Assembly: GCF_016919445.1 (NCBI RefSeq)
Contig: NZ_CP070356.1
Coordinates: 503,501 to 567,500 of the forward strand
DNA from: Pseudomonas sp. PDNC002
GTDB lineage: Bacteria > Pseudomonadota > Gammaproteobacteria > Pseudomonadales > Pseudomonadaceae
DNA: 64,000 nt
Direction: 5' to 3'
Part shown: one piece after another, positions 56,081 to 64,000 of the stretch
Position numbering within the stretch: the stretch's first letter is position 1
Layout: each line of letters starts with the position of its first letter
Made by a program: the position numbers and the translations under genes
The notes under the pieces: model-generated
Database searches by the model: none
What the model saw: the letters and a program-made list of their open reading frames with translations, nothing else
Told to the model about the DNA's origin: nothing

Positions 56081-57057
56081 CCCTGCCGCGTTGGCTGCTG
56101 GCCGCCCTGCTGCTGTGCTGGGCGGTCATGCTGCAGGCGGCGCCGGTGGCCATCCCGCCGCTCAGCGCCCGCGTCACCGACCTCACCCAGACGCTCGATG
56201 CCGGGCAGCGCACGCAGCTGGAAAACCAGCTCGCCGGCCTGGAGCAACGCAAGGGCGCGCAAATCGCCGTACTTCTAGTCCCCACCACTGGCGAGGACAG
56301 CATCGAGGACTACGCGGTGCGCGCCTTCGAGCAGTGGAAGCTGGGCCGCAAAGGCGTGGACGACGGCGTACTGATGGTGATCGCCAAGAATGACCGTACG
56401 CTGCGCATCGAAGTCGGCTACGGGCTGGAGGGCACCATCACCGACGTGCAGGCCGGGCGGATCATTCGCGAACAGATCGTGCCCTTCTTCCAGAAGGGTG
56501 ACTTCGCTGGCGGTATCCAGGCCGGCGTGAACAGCCTGATCGCGCTGATCGAGCCCCCGGTTAACGCCGCCACCCCGGACAGCTCCGATGACGAGCTGCC
56601 TCGAACCGGTCCGGCGGAGAACTACAGCGACGCTTACTCGAACCGCAACGCGACCGCTGCCGAGGAAATCCCGCCCACCCGCCTGGCGGCAATGCTGGGC
56701 CTGCTGGTCGGCGTGCCGCTGCTGGGCATGCTGCTGCCGGTGTCGTGGATGCGCCAGCGCAGCATGGGCCGCTACCTACTGTGCAGCGTATTGGTCGGCG
56801 GTATTGCTGCCGGCGTGCTGCTGTTCAGCGAGGCTAATCCCGAAGCGCTGCAACAACAGATGATTGGCGCCTTCTCGATCCCGCTGGTGCTGTACATCTT
56901 CTTCCTGCCGCCGATGTGGCTGACCATGGGCGTGCTGCAACTGCTCATGACGATCATCAGCTCGATCGGCCGCGGCGGGCGTGGAGGCGGCGGTGGCGGT
57001 GGCTTCCGTGGCGGCGGTGGTTCCAGCGGCGGCGGCGGGGCCTCCGGCCGCTGGTAA
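56077..57057 (+). CDS. TPM domain protein (YgcG family)
   Basis: A 326-residue protein: signal peptide (about 1-26), periplasmic TPM domain (VTDLTQTLDAGQRTQLENQL, and EVGYGLEGTITDVQAGRI at about 110), two to three membrane helices from about 205 to 300, and a Gly-rich tail (RGGRGGGGGGGFRGGG...). Coupled to lemA by an ATGA overlap. TPM/LemA partners probably act together in the envelope. Confidence 0.87.
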   Translation: MTLPRWLLAALLLCWAVMLQAAPVAIPPLSARVTDLTQTLDAGQRTQLENQLAGLEQRKGAQIAVLLVPTTGEDSIEDYAVRAFEQWKLGRKGVDDGVLMVIAKNDRTLRIEVGYGLEGTITDVQAGRIIREQIVPFFQKGDFAGGIQAGVNSLIALIEPPVNAATPDSSDDELPRTGPAENYSDAYSNRNATAAEEIPPTRLAAMLGLLVGVPLLGMLLPVSWMRQRSMGRYLLCSVLVGGIAAGVLLFSEANPEALQQQMIGAFSIPLVLYIFFLPPMWLTMGVLQLLMTIISSIGRGGRGGGGGGGFRGGGGSSGGGGASGRW

Positions 57058-57067
57058 TCCAGAGCCC

Positions 57068-57844
57068 TCAGAGGGCGGCGACGCCCTGCTCTTCCTCGCG
57101 GATCGAGCGCAGCACCTGGCGCTGCAGGTCGATGAACTCGGCGCTGGCGGCCATGTCCTCGTGGCGCGGGCGGCCGAGTTTCACGTCGAAGGTGGTCTTG
57201 ATCCGCCCCGGCCCGAGCCCCATCACCACGATGCGATCAGACAGGTAGACCGCCTCTTCCACGTCGTGGGTGACGAACATCACCGTCAGCCGGTGGGTTT
57301 CCCAGATGCGCGTGAGCAGCTCCTGCATCTGATGGCGGGTCATCGCGTCCAGCGCGCCGAAGGGTTCGTCCATCAGCAGGATTTTCGGCCGGTACGACAG
57401 TGCGCGGGCAATCGCCACGCGCTGTTTCATGCCGCCGGACAACTCGTTCGGATAGGCCTCGGCGAACTTCGTCAGCTTCACCAGCTCCAGGTGTTCGTCG
57501 GCGATTTCGCGGCATTGCGCACGGGACAGGCCAGCGGCCTTGAGGGCGAACTCGACGTTCTGCCGCGCAGTGAGCCAGGGCAGCAGCGTGTAGGACTGGA
57601 ACACCACGCCACGGTCCAGGCCGGGCCCGGTGATCGGCACGCCGTCGACCTTCACGCTGCCGCTGTCGAAGTCTTCCAGGCCGGCAGCGATGGACAACAG
57701 CGTGCTCTTGCCGCAGCCGGAGGTGCCGACGATGGAGACGAACTCGTTGTCCGCCAGCGTCAGGTCGATGTTGCGCAGCACCTCACGGCGCTCCTTGCCG
57801 ACCGCGAAGCTCTTGTTCAGGCCGGAGATTTCCAAAGTCGCCAT
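57068..57844 (-). CDS. ABC transporter ATPase, taurine/nitrate/sulfonate type
   Basis: A 258-residue ATPase: Walker A GTSGCGKST, signature LSGGMKQRVAIARAL, Walker B ILLMDEPFGALD, and the His-loop VTHDVEEAVYLSD. Belongs to the TauB/SsuB/NrtD group. Shares one base with the permease stop (TGATGG) as the last gene of a three-gene operon. Confidence 0.9.
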   Translation of the reverse strand: MATLEISGLNKSFAVGKERREVLRNIDLTLADNEFVSIVGTSGCGKSTLLSIAAGLEDFDSGSVKVDGVPITGPGLDRGVVFQSYTLLPWLTARQNVEFALKAAGLSRAQCREIADEHLELVKLTKFAEAYPNELSGGMKQRVAIARALSYRPKILLMDEPFGALDAMTRHQMQELLTRIWETHRLTVMFVTHDVEEAVYLSDRIVVMGLGPGRIKTTFDVKLGRPRHEDMAASAEFIDLQRQVLRSIREEEQGVAAL

Positions 57845-58650
57845 CAGTTGCGCCTCCGGTTGTAGCGGAACAGGACCTTCTCGCCAGCGCGCATGGCCTG
57901 GTCGGTGATCAGGCCGAGGAAGCCGAGCAGCAGGATGTAGCCGATGATGGTGTCGGTCTGGAAGAAGCGCTGGGACACGGTGATGCGGTAGCCCAGGCCC
58001 GAAGTCGCGGCCACCAGCTCGGCCAGCACCAGCCAGGTCCAGGCCCAGCCGAGACTGATCCGCAGGGCGTCCCAGATACCCGGCAATGCGCTGGGCAGGA
58101 CGATCTTCAGGAGGATGCGGCGATCCGGCATGCCGAGGGTGCGGCCGAGGCCGACGAAGTCCGCCGGCACGCGCTTGATCGCGTCCATCACCATCAGCAC
58201 CTGCTGGAAGAAGGTGCCGATCCAGATGATGAGGAATTTCTGGAAGTCACTGGTGCCGGCCCAGAGGATGGTCAGCGGGACGAAGGCGACCACCGGCATG
58301 TAGCGCACGAAGTCCACCAGCGGCTCGGTGGCGGCCTTCCAGAAGCCGTAGCAGCCGGCGAACACGCCGATCACGATGGACATCACCGAGGACACTAGGA
58401 AGGCCACGGCGATACGGTACACGCTGACCTTGAGGTCCGACCACAGCGTGCCATCGGCGGCCAGCTTGAGCATGCGCGCCCAGACGTCGCCGGGCGCCGG
58501 CAGGAATATCTTCGGCACCGCGCCGCTGGCGCCGGCCAGCCACCAGAGCAGCGCCAGCAGGACGAACACGGCGCCGCCGATAAGCAGGAAATGGCGCTGC
58601 GCGATCGGCTTGCCGATGGTGAACAGCGGGTTGCATTTGCGGGCTTTCAT
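57844..58650 (-). CDS. ABC transporter permease, taurine/nitrate/sulfonate type
   Basis: A 268-residue permease with six membrane helices and the ATPase-contact loop DALRISLGWAWTWLVLAELV near the C-terminus. Start is the ATG at 58650 (MKARKCNPLF); the upstream in-frame codons are polar and lack conservation signs. Follows the binding-protein gene by 83 nt. Confidence 0.88.
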   Translation of the reverse strand: MKARKCNPLFTIGKPIAQRHFLLIGGAVFVLLALLWWLAGASGAVPKIFLPAPGDVWARMLKLAADGTLWSDLKVSVYRIAVAFLVSSVMSIVIGVFAGCYGFWKAATEPLVDFVRYMPVVAFVPLTILWAGTSDFQKFLIIWIGTFFQQVLMVMDAIKRVPADFVGLGRTLGMPDRRILLKIVLPSALPGIWDALRISLGWAWTWLVLAELVAATSGLGYRITVSQRFFQTDTIIGYILLLGFLGLITDQAMRAGEKVLFRYNRRRN

Positions 58651-58733
58651 GTCGGGCTCGTCGAACGGAGAAAGACGCGCGCCGGCTCGGGGCCGGCGCG
58701 CGCCATGTATCAAAAGATCAAGGCATCAGAGGA

Positions 58734-59741
58734 TCAGAGTGCCTCGACGAAGCGCGCGTCGATGGCCTGCGCCGGGGTCACCGGTTGCTGCAGGATGCCA
58801 GCTTCGCTGGCGGCTTTCTGGATGTGCTCGAACGAGCCCTTCTGGAAGGCGCCCTTCAGCTCGGCCTGGTTCTCTTTCACCGAGTAGAAGTGCACGCCGT
58901 CGAAAGCGCTGGTCAGTTCGGACTCGTCGGCACCCACACCCTTGGCGATGGCGGCGCGGCCTTCGGCGCTCTTCTCGTTGTAGTGCTTGAGACCGGCTTC
59001 CCAGCTCTTGATCAGCGCCAGCACCTGGCCGGGACGCTCCTTCAGCACCTCGTCGCGCACCACGAACACGTCGCTGATGATGCCCGGGTCATCCGAGCCC
59101 TTGTACAGCAGGTTGACCTTGGGGTTCTGCTGCTTGGCGGCGGACAGGTACGGCTCGTAGGTGACGGCGGCCGGGACCTGGCCGGCGATCAGCGCGCTGC
59201 CGGCGTTGGCGGCGGGCATCGGCACCGGCTGCACGTCGGCGATGGTCAGGCCGGCCTTGCGCAGGGCGCTGTGCAGGAGGATGTCGCTGGTGGTGCCTTC
59301 TTCATAGGCGACCTGCTTGCCCTTGAGGTCGGTCAGGGTCTTGATCGACGGGTCGACGATCAGCGCGTCGGCGCTGGTGCTCTGGTCCAGCAGCAGGACG
59401 ATCTTCACCGGCAGGCCGGCGGCGACCATGGCCATGGCGGTGTGGGTAGCGAGGTTGCCGCCATCGATCTGGCCGCTGGCCAGGGCGGCGTTCATGTCCT
59501 TGTCTTCGGTGAAGTTGACCAGCTCGACCTGCTCCAGGCCGTTGGCCTTGAAGGCGCCGGCCTGCTCGGCGACGTACCACTGGCCGTAGCCCAGCCAGGG
59601 CTGCATGCCCATCTTGAAGGTGCCGGCCTCAGGCTTGGTGTCGGCCTTGATCGCGGCGGCGTGCGCGGCGCCGGCCAGCAGCAGGCTGGCGCAGGTGGCG
59701 ACGGCCAGTTGGCGCAGTGCGGATGCGAAGGTGGTGTGCAT
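58734..59741 (-). CDS. ABC transporter substrate-binding protein, taurine/nitrate/sulfonate type
   Basis: A 335-residue periplasmic binding protein: signal peptide (ending AGAAHAAA), then MQPWLGYGQWYVAEQAGAFKANGL, DMNAALASGQIDGGNLATHT and EEGTTSDILLHSALRKAGL, as in the NMT1/SsuA-like group. Ligand is unknown; no oxygenase or desulfonating gene accompanies it. GGAGAG lies before the ATG at 59741. Confidence 0.86.
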   Translation of the reverse strand: MHTTFASALRQLAVATCASLLLAGAAHAAAIKADTKPEAGTFKMGMQPWLGYGQWYVAEQAGAFKANGLEQVELVNFTEDKDMNAALASGQIDGGNLATHTAMAMVAAGLPVKIVLLLDQSTSADALIVDPSIKTLTDLKGKQVAYEEGTTSDILLHSALRKAGLTIADVQPVPMPAANAGSALIAGQVPAAVTYEPYLSAAKQQNPKVNLLYKGSDDPGIISDVFVVRDEVLKERPGQVLALIKSWEAGLKHYNEKSAEGRAAIAKGVGADESELTSAFDGVHFYSVKENQAELKGAFQKGSFEHIQKAASEAGILQQPVTPAQAIDARFVEAL

Positions 59742-59936
59742 GGTCTCTCCCCGGTCATTGTTTTGCAGCGGCATTCTCTGGGAATGGAGCACTGCTGGAT
59801 CGGCGGGGAGCTTGCGTCGGCCCATGCCCGCCGTGGGCGGGCACAGGCTCACATTCAATCGACGCAAATGCAAAGGTTTTCGCCGCGGTTCGGCTTGGCT
59901 CCGGGCACGCTGGCAATCACCTTGGCGAGCCAGCCA

Positions 59937-60344
59937 TCAGGGCTGGGGAATGGCGTCGTCCTTGAACTGGTCCTTGATGTACTTGATCTCGGTGCGACCG
60001 TGGGGCGCCGGTTGGCCATCGGGGCCGATGTTCACGAAGACCATCTTGTCGACCGTGAGGATGCTCTTGCGGGTGATCTTGTTGCGCACCTCGCAAGTCA
60101 GGGTGATCGAGGTGCGGCCGAACTCGGTGGCGGTGATGCCCAGCTCGATGATGTCACCCTGGCGCGCGGAACTGACGAAATTGATCTCCGAGATGAACTT
60201 GGTGACCACGCGCTGGTTGCCCAGCTGGATGATGGCGTAGATCGCCGCCTCTTCGTCGATCCATTTCAGAAGGCTGCCGCCGAACAGGGTGCCGTTCGGG
60301 TTGAGGTCTTCAGGCTTGACCCATTTGCGGGTGTGGAAATTCAT
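59937..60344 (-). CDS. Acyl-CoA thioesterase, YciA-like hotdog protein
   Basis: A 135-residue thioesterase. The hotdog active-site segment DLNPNGTLFGGSLLKWIDEEAAIYA is at about 13-37, with Asn-Gly and Asp as in the acyl-CoA hydrolase family, followed by VVTKFISEINFVSSARQGDIIEL. It hydrolyses short- or medium-chain acyl-CoA. Independent gene; AAGGAG precedes the ATG. Confidence 0.85.
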   Translation of the reverse strand: MNFHTRKWVKPEDLNPNGTLFGGSLLKWIDEEAAIYAIIQLGNQRVVTKFISEINFVSSARQGDIIELGITATEFGRTSITLTCEVRNKITRKSILTVDKMVFVNIGPDGQPAPHGRTEIKYIKDQFKDDAIPQP

Positions 60345-60491
60345 GGAAGCTCCTTCTTGGGAGGTTGCGCCTCGTGAGCGCGATGACGGGGAAAGCCCCG
60401 CCGGCTATGCAAGTCTGGACCCGGCCGGTGCCAGATAACTTGCCATGACTCAGACCTGTTCAACATCTTGCGAGCTAGAGCAGAACAAGGC

Positions 60492-60552
60492 GGAAACAGG
60501 CTGAAAAAGCGGAGTTTACGTTCTGTAAATGAGCATTTTTCAGCCTGTTTCC
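60492..60552. repeat. Imperfect palindromic repeat, GGAAACAGGCTGAAAAA family
   Basis: GGAAACAGGCTGAAAAA (60492-60508) and TTTTTCAGCCTGTTTCC (60536-60552) are perfect 17-bp inverted arms; the 27-nt centre holds a smaller pair TTTAC/GTAAA. The motif looks like a dispersed extragenic repeat, but I see only one copy here. It lies just past the LysR stop. Confidence 0.6.
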
Positions 60553-60582
60553 AACGCAGTTATGCCGACGCGCAGCAGATGT

Positions 60583-61491
60583 TCAGCCGAGCCCGGCTTC
60601 GGCGCGGTACTGCGCCGCCTCGTCGACCAGCCAGTCGCGGAAAGCGCCCAGGGTCGCCGATTCCACCTTGCGCTCGGGAATCATCAGGTAATAGGCATTT
60701 TCGCTCAAATAGGCATGTTGCATCGGCACGATAAGCCGCCCATCCGCCAACTCGTGCTGGATCAGCATCGGCGGGATCAGCGCCACGCCCATGCCGTGCA
60801 TCGCCGCCTGGGCGAGCATGGAGAACAGCTCGTAGCGCGTGCCGCTCATGTCGTGCGCCACGCTCATCCCGAGCGAACCGAACCACTGGCGCCAGGCGTA
60901 GGGCCGGGTGGTCTGTTGCATCAGCGGCAACTCGGCGATCTGCACGGCGGACAGCTCGGTGCGGCCATCCAGCAATTCCGGTGAGCACACCGGCACCGGA
61001 TTCTCGTGCATGAGGAAGTTGGCCACCGTGCCGGACCACACGCCGTCGCCGAAATACAGCGCCGCGTCGAACTCGGTGTCGGCGAACAGGAAGGGCCGAG
61101 TGCGGTTGGTCATGTTCACCGTGACTTCCGGGTGCAGGCGCTTGAAGTCCTTCAGCCGTGGCAGCAGCCATTGCGTCGCAAAGGTCGGCACCACTGCGAG
61201 TTCCAGGGTACCGCCGCCCTGCTGGCCCATCACCGCCAGGGTGTCGCGCTCCACGGCGTCCAGGCGCTGGGCGACGCGGCGGCTGTAATTCAGCCCGGCC
61301 TCGGTCAGCTTCACCCCGCGCCGCGAGCGGCGGAACAGCTCGACGCCGAGGAACTCCTCCAGCGTGGCGATCTGCCGGCAGATGGCGCTCTGGGTCAGCG
61401 ACAGCTCGTCGGCAGCCTTGGTAAAGCTCTCATGACGGGCGGCGGACTCGAAGGCGACCAGCGCCGCGGTGGTCGGGATCTTGCGTCGCAT
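60583..61491 (-). CDS. LysR family regulator (GcvA-like), divergent from gcdH
   Basis: A 302-residue LysR regulator: helix-turn-helix in TAALVAFESAARHESFTKAADELSLTQSAICRQI (about 7-41) and effector domain from about 92 (LELAVVPTFATQWLLPRLKDF), GcvA type. Divergent from glutaryl-CoA dehydrogenase, so likely controls glutarate/lysine breakdown genes (GcdR-like role, inferred). ATG at 61491 by family alignment. Confidence 0.86.
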   Translation of the reverse strand: MRRKIPTTAALVAFESAARHESFTKAADELSLTQSAICRQIATLEEFLGVELFRRSRRGVKLTEAGLNYSRRVAQRLDAVERDTLAVMGQQGGGTLELAVVPTFATQWLLPRLKDFKRLHPEVTVNMTNRTRPFLFADTEFDAALYFGDGVWSGTVANFLMHENPVPVCSPELLDGRTELSAVQIAELPLMQQTTRPYAWRQWFGSLGMSVAHDMSGTRYELFSMLAQAAMHGMGVALIPPMLIQHELADGRLIVPMQHAYLSENAYYLMIPERKVESATLGAFRDWLVDEAAQYRAEAGLG

Positions 61492-61718
61492 CGAATGCCT
61501 CTTCGGAATATCGTGATGCGCAGGAATCGCCAAAAAGGCCTGAAATAGAGGCGAACAGGCAAAATCCAGCAACAGCCAAGCGATTACGGATTGACAAAAT
61601 AGCACAACAGCGTGCGAATTAGTCGGTTGCCCGGCTTCCCGACGGCTGACTAGGATGGCCCACACCGAGCCCGCCTAGACTTGTGCGGGTCATTCACCGT
61701 CTGCGTTCGAGGTTCTCC
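61492..61718. promoter_or_regulatory. Divergent LysR/gcdH intergenic region
   Basis: Two plus-strand promoter candidates: TTGACA (61591-61596) with a weak -10, and TTGCCC (about 61627-61632) 18 bp before TAGGAT (61651-61656). TAGTC/GACTA arms flank the latter -35 and might be part of a LysR site. None is strong. Confidence 0.35.
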
Positions 61719-62900
61719 ATGGCGACCAAAGCAAGCTTCAACTGGGAAGATCCGCTGCTGCTGGATCAGCAACTCACCGAAGAAGAGCGCATGGTGCGCG
61801 ACAGCGCCCAGCAGTTCGCCCAGGACAAGCTGGCCCCGCGCGTGCTGGAAGCCTTCCGCCACGAGCAGACCGACCCTGCGATCTTCCGCGAGATGGGCGA
61901 AACCGGCCTGCTCGGCGCGACCATCCCCGAACAATACGGCGGCAGCGGCCTGAACTACGTGTGCTACGGCCTGATCGCCCGCGAAGTCGAGCGCATCGAT
62001 TCCGGCTACCGCTCGATGATGAGCGTGCAGTCCTCCCTGGTGATGGTGCCGATCAACGAATTCGGCAACGAAGCCACCAAGCAGAAATACCTGCCGAAAC
62101 TGGCCAGCGGCGAATACATCGGCTGCTTCGGCCTGACCGAGCCGGACCACGGCTCCGACCCGGGCTCGATGATCACCCGCGCCAAGAAAGTCGACGGCGG
62201 CTACCGCCTGACCGGCGCCAAGATGTGGATCACCAACAGCCCGATCGCCGACGTCTTCGTGGTCTGGGCCAAGGATGACGAAGGCCAGATCCGCGGCTTC
62301 GTCCTGGAAAAAGGCTGGGAAGGCCTGTCCGCCCCGGCGATCCACGGCAAGGTCGGCCTGCGCGCCTCGATCACCGGCGAGATCGTGATGAACAACGTGT
62401 TCTGCCCGGAAGAAAACGCCTTCCCGGACGTGCGCGGCCTGCGTGGTCCGTTCACCTGCCTGAACTCCGCCCGCTACGGTATCTCCTGGGGTGCCCTGGG
62501 TGCCGCCGAAGCCTGCTGGCACACCGCTCGCCAATACACCCTGGACCGCAAGCAGTTCGGCCGCCCGCTGGCTGCCAACCAGCTGATCCAGAAGAAGCTG
62601 GCCGACATGCAGACCGACATCGCCCTCGCCCTGCAAGGCTGCCTGCGCCTGGGCCGGATGAAGGACGAAGGCACTGCTGCCGTCGAAATCACTTCGATCA
62701 TGAAGCGCAACAGCTGCGGCAAGGCCCTGGACATCGCCCGCCTGGCCCGCGACATGCTCGGCGGCAATGGCATCTCCGACGAGTTCGGTGTGGCCCGCCA
62801 CCTGGTCAACCTGGAAGTGGTCAACACCTACGAAGGTACCCACGACGTCCACGCGCTGATCCTCGGCCGCGCCCAGACCGGCATCCAGGCGTTCTTCTAA
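61719..62900 (+). CDS. gcdH: Glutaryl-CoA dehydrogenase
   Basis: A 393-residue acyl-CoA dehydrogenase of the glutaryl-CoA type, which dehydrogenates and decarboxylates glutaryl-CoA to crotonyl-CoA in lysine and glutarate breakdown. Typical segments: [64 protein letters not shown], and the catalytic Glu in [22 protein letters not shown]. The ATG at 61719 ([15 protein letters not shown]) is the family start; 12 upstream codons are not conserved-looking. Confidence 0.93.
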   Translation: MATKASFNWEDPLLLDQQLTEEERMVRDSAQQFAQDKLAPRVLEAFRHEQTDPAIFREMGETGLLGATIPEQYGGSGLNYVCYGLIAREVERIDSGYRSMMSVQSSLVMVPINEFGNEATKQKYLPKLASGEYIGCFGLTEPDHGSDPGSMITRAKKVDGGYRLTGAKMWITNSPIADVFVVWAKDDEGQIRGFVLEKGWEGLSAPAIHGKVGLRASITGEIVMNNVFCPEENAFPDVRGLRGPFTCLNSARYGISWGALGAAEACWHTARQYTLDRKQFGRPLAANQLIQKKLADMQTDIALALQGCLRLGRMKDEGTAAVEITSIMKRNSCGKALDIARLARDMLGGNGISDEFGVARHLVNLEVVNTYEGTHDVHALILGRAQTGIQAFF

Positions 62901-63026
62901 GTAATGCCTCGCGCTGGCCCTCCCGGGTCAGCGCACGCTTTACCTCTCGCCCGAGAGGCCCCGGGGAGGACCGTGGAGTCCCCGCACCGCGTCCTCCCCG
63001 CCCCTATCCAAGCTGCAGGTGATTGC

Positions 63027-64000
63027 ATGTCCGGCGCCCTTTCGCACATCCGTGTCCTCGACCTCTCCCGCGTTCTCGCCGGCCCCTGGGCCGGGCAGAT
63101 CCTCGCCGACCTCGGCGCGGAAGTGATCAAGATCGAGCGTCCCGGCAGCGGCGACGACACCCGCGCCTGGGGCCCGCCGTTCCTCAAGGACGCCGATGGC
63201 CGCGACACCAGCGAAGCGGCGTATTACCTGTCAGCGAACCGCAACAAGAAGTCCCTGACCATCGACTTCACCCAGCCCGAAGGCCAGCGCCTGGTGCGCG
63301 AGCTCGCCGCCAAGGCCGACATCGTGCTGGAGAACTTCAAGGTTGGCGGCCTGAAAGCCTACGGCCTGGACTACGAGTCGCTGAAAGCGCTGAACCCGAA
63401 GCTGATCTACTGCTCGATCACCGGCTTCGGCCAGTTCGGCCCCTACGCCAAGCGCGCCGGCTACGACTTCATGATTCAGGGCCTGGGCGGCCTGATGAGC
63501 CTGACCGGGCGCTCCGACGCCGAAGAAGGCGCCGGCCCCGTGAAAGTGGGTGTCGCGCTGACCGATATCCTCACCGGCCTCTACTCGTCCACTGCGATCC
63601 TCGCCGCCCTCGCCCACCGCGATGTCAGCGGCATTGGCCAGCACATCGACATGGCGCTGCTGGACGTGCAGGTCGCCTGCCTGGCCAACCAGACCCTGAA
63701 CTACCTGACCACCGGCAACCCGCCGCGTCGCCTGGGCAACGCGCACCCGAACATCGTGCCGTACCAGGACTTCCCCACCGCCGACGGTGACCTGATCCTC
63801 ACCGTCGGCAACGACGGCCAGTTCCGCAAGTTCGCCGAACTGGCGGGCCACCCGGAATGGGCCACCGACGAGCGCTTCGCCACCAACCAGGCGCGCGTGG
63901 CGCACCGCGAGGTGCTGATCCCGCTGATCCGCCAGGCCACCGTGATGCGTACCACCGCCGAGTGGATCGCTGTGCTGGAACAGGCCAGCGTGCCGTGCGG
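63027..64000 (+). CDS. CaiB/BaiF family CoA-transferase (5' part), probably succinyl-CoA:glutarate CoA-transferase
   Basis: The first 324 codons of a class III CoA-transferase, running off the right edge. N-terminal SHIRVLDLSRVLAGPWAGQILADLGAEVIKIERPG, then GFGQFGPYAKRAGYDFMIQGLGGLMSLTG; catalytic Asp expected in GVALTDILTGLYSS. Placed 126 nt after gcdH in the same direction, it would activate glutarate for the dehydrogenase. AGGTG lies before the ATG at 63027. Substrate assignment rests on neighbourhood. Confidence 0.86.
   Translation, partial: MSGALSHIRVLDLSRVLAGPWAGQILADLGAEVIKIERPGSGDDTRAWGPPFLKDADGRDTSEAAYYLSANRNKKSLTIDFTQPEGQRLVRELAAKADIVLENFKVGGLKAYGLDYESLKALNPKLIYCSITGFGQFGPYAKRAGYDFMIQGLGGLMSLTGRSDAEEGAGPVKVGVALTDILTGLYSSTAILAALAHRDVSGIGQHIDMALLDVQVACLANQTLNYLTTGNPPRRLGNAHPNIVPYQDFPTADGDLILTVGNDGQFRKFAELAGHPEWATDERFATNQARVAHREVLIPLIRQATVMRTTAEWIAVLEQASVPC

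Noticed and set aside
60545-60575. GTTATGC-like core resembling an integron attC end
   Set aside because: No matching RYYYAAC partner, no imperfect stem of attC form and no gene cassettes nearby; it belongs to the palindromic repeat.

Overview
The window is chromosomal DNA of a Pseudomonas, probably of the P. aeruginosa / P. nitroreducens / P. citronellolis side of the genus. It is GC-rich, with strong G/C third-position bias. It carries blocks in the Pseudomonas order (hemE-gltD-gltB, damX-aroB-aroK-pilQPONM facing ponA, fba-pgk-epd-tkt facing an ArsR/methyltransferase regulator plus metK, and gcdH plus a CoA-transferase with a divergent LysR) and Pseudomonas-type dispersed hairpin repeats. 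The species is an inference. I see no rRNA, tRNA, CRISPR array, prophage, insertion sequence or replication origin.

Layout. (1) 1-12281, plus strand: the distal two thirds of an aryl polyene (APE, xanthomonadin-like) type II polyketide cluster, cut by the left edge. It encodes an ammonia-lyase (partial), thioesterase, LolA-like protein, MMPL exporter, antiporter-like membrane protein, flavin enzyme with halogenase signatures, methyltransferase, DUF3261 lipoprotein, ketosynthase, dehydratase, ketoreductase and second ketosynthase, then a small lipoprotein and a small periplasmic protein. Nearly every junction is a stop/start overlap. (2) 12.4-16.7 kb: a LysR regulator divergent from a YnfM-type MFS transporter, then a GabP-type permease behind a good sigma-54 promoter. 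(3) 16.9-24.0 kb, minus: hemE, gltD, gltB. (4) 24.5-32.9 kb, minus: damX-like SPOR gene, aroB, aroK and the type IV pilus operon pilMNOPQ, with PBP1A (ponA) divergent. (5) 35.7-39.9 kb: small membrane and lipoproteins, a YgjP-type metallopeptidase, a methyltransferase and class II aldolase. (6) 40.0-46.7 kb: pgk, epd and tkt (minus), then sahR-like regulator and metK (plus). (7) 46.8-57.1 kb: loosely linked single genes (LigB, ferric-reductase-like protein, phosphoesterase, esterase, DUF1090, cytochrome c', MAPEG, OmpA-like, EamA, LemA-TPM). (8) 57.1-59.7 kb, minus: a taurine/nitrate-type ABC transporter. (9) 59.9-64.0 kb: acyl-CoA thioesterase, LysR, glutaryl-CoA dehydrogenase and the start of a CoA-transferase (glutarate catabolism), cut by the right edge.

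How the genes work together. The APE genes form a self-contained pathway. An aromatic starter from the lyase is extended by the KS/KR/DH set into a conjugated polyene, decorated by the methyltransferase and probably the halogenase-like flavoprotein, and moved to the outer membrane by the LolA-like, MMPL and lipoprotein components. GltBD supplies glutamate; epd-pgk-fba-tkt covers central carbon and erythrose-4-phosphate metabolism; SahR-MetK covers the methyl cycle.

The most interesting items are the halogenase signatures in the APE flavoprotein, the antiporter-like protein embedded in the same operon, a 203-bp element with 19-bp terminal inverted repeats in the gltB upstream region, the sigma-54 promoter with repeated palindromic half-sites before gabP, a terminator-like hairpin in the tkt leader, and palindromic operators at the LysR/MFS and SahR promoters.
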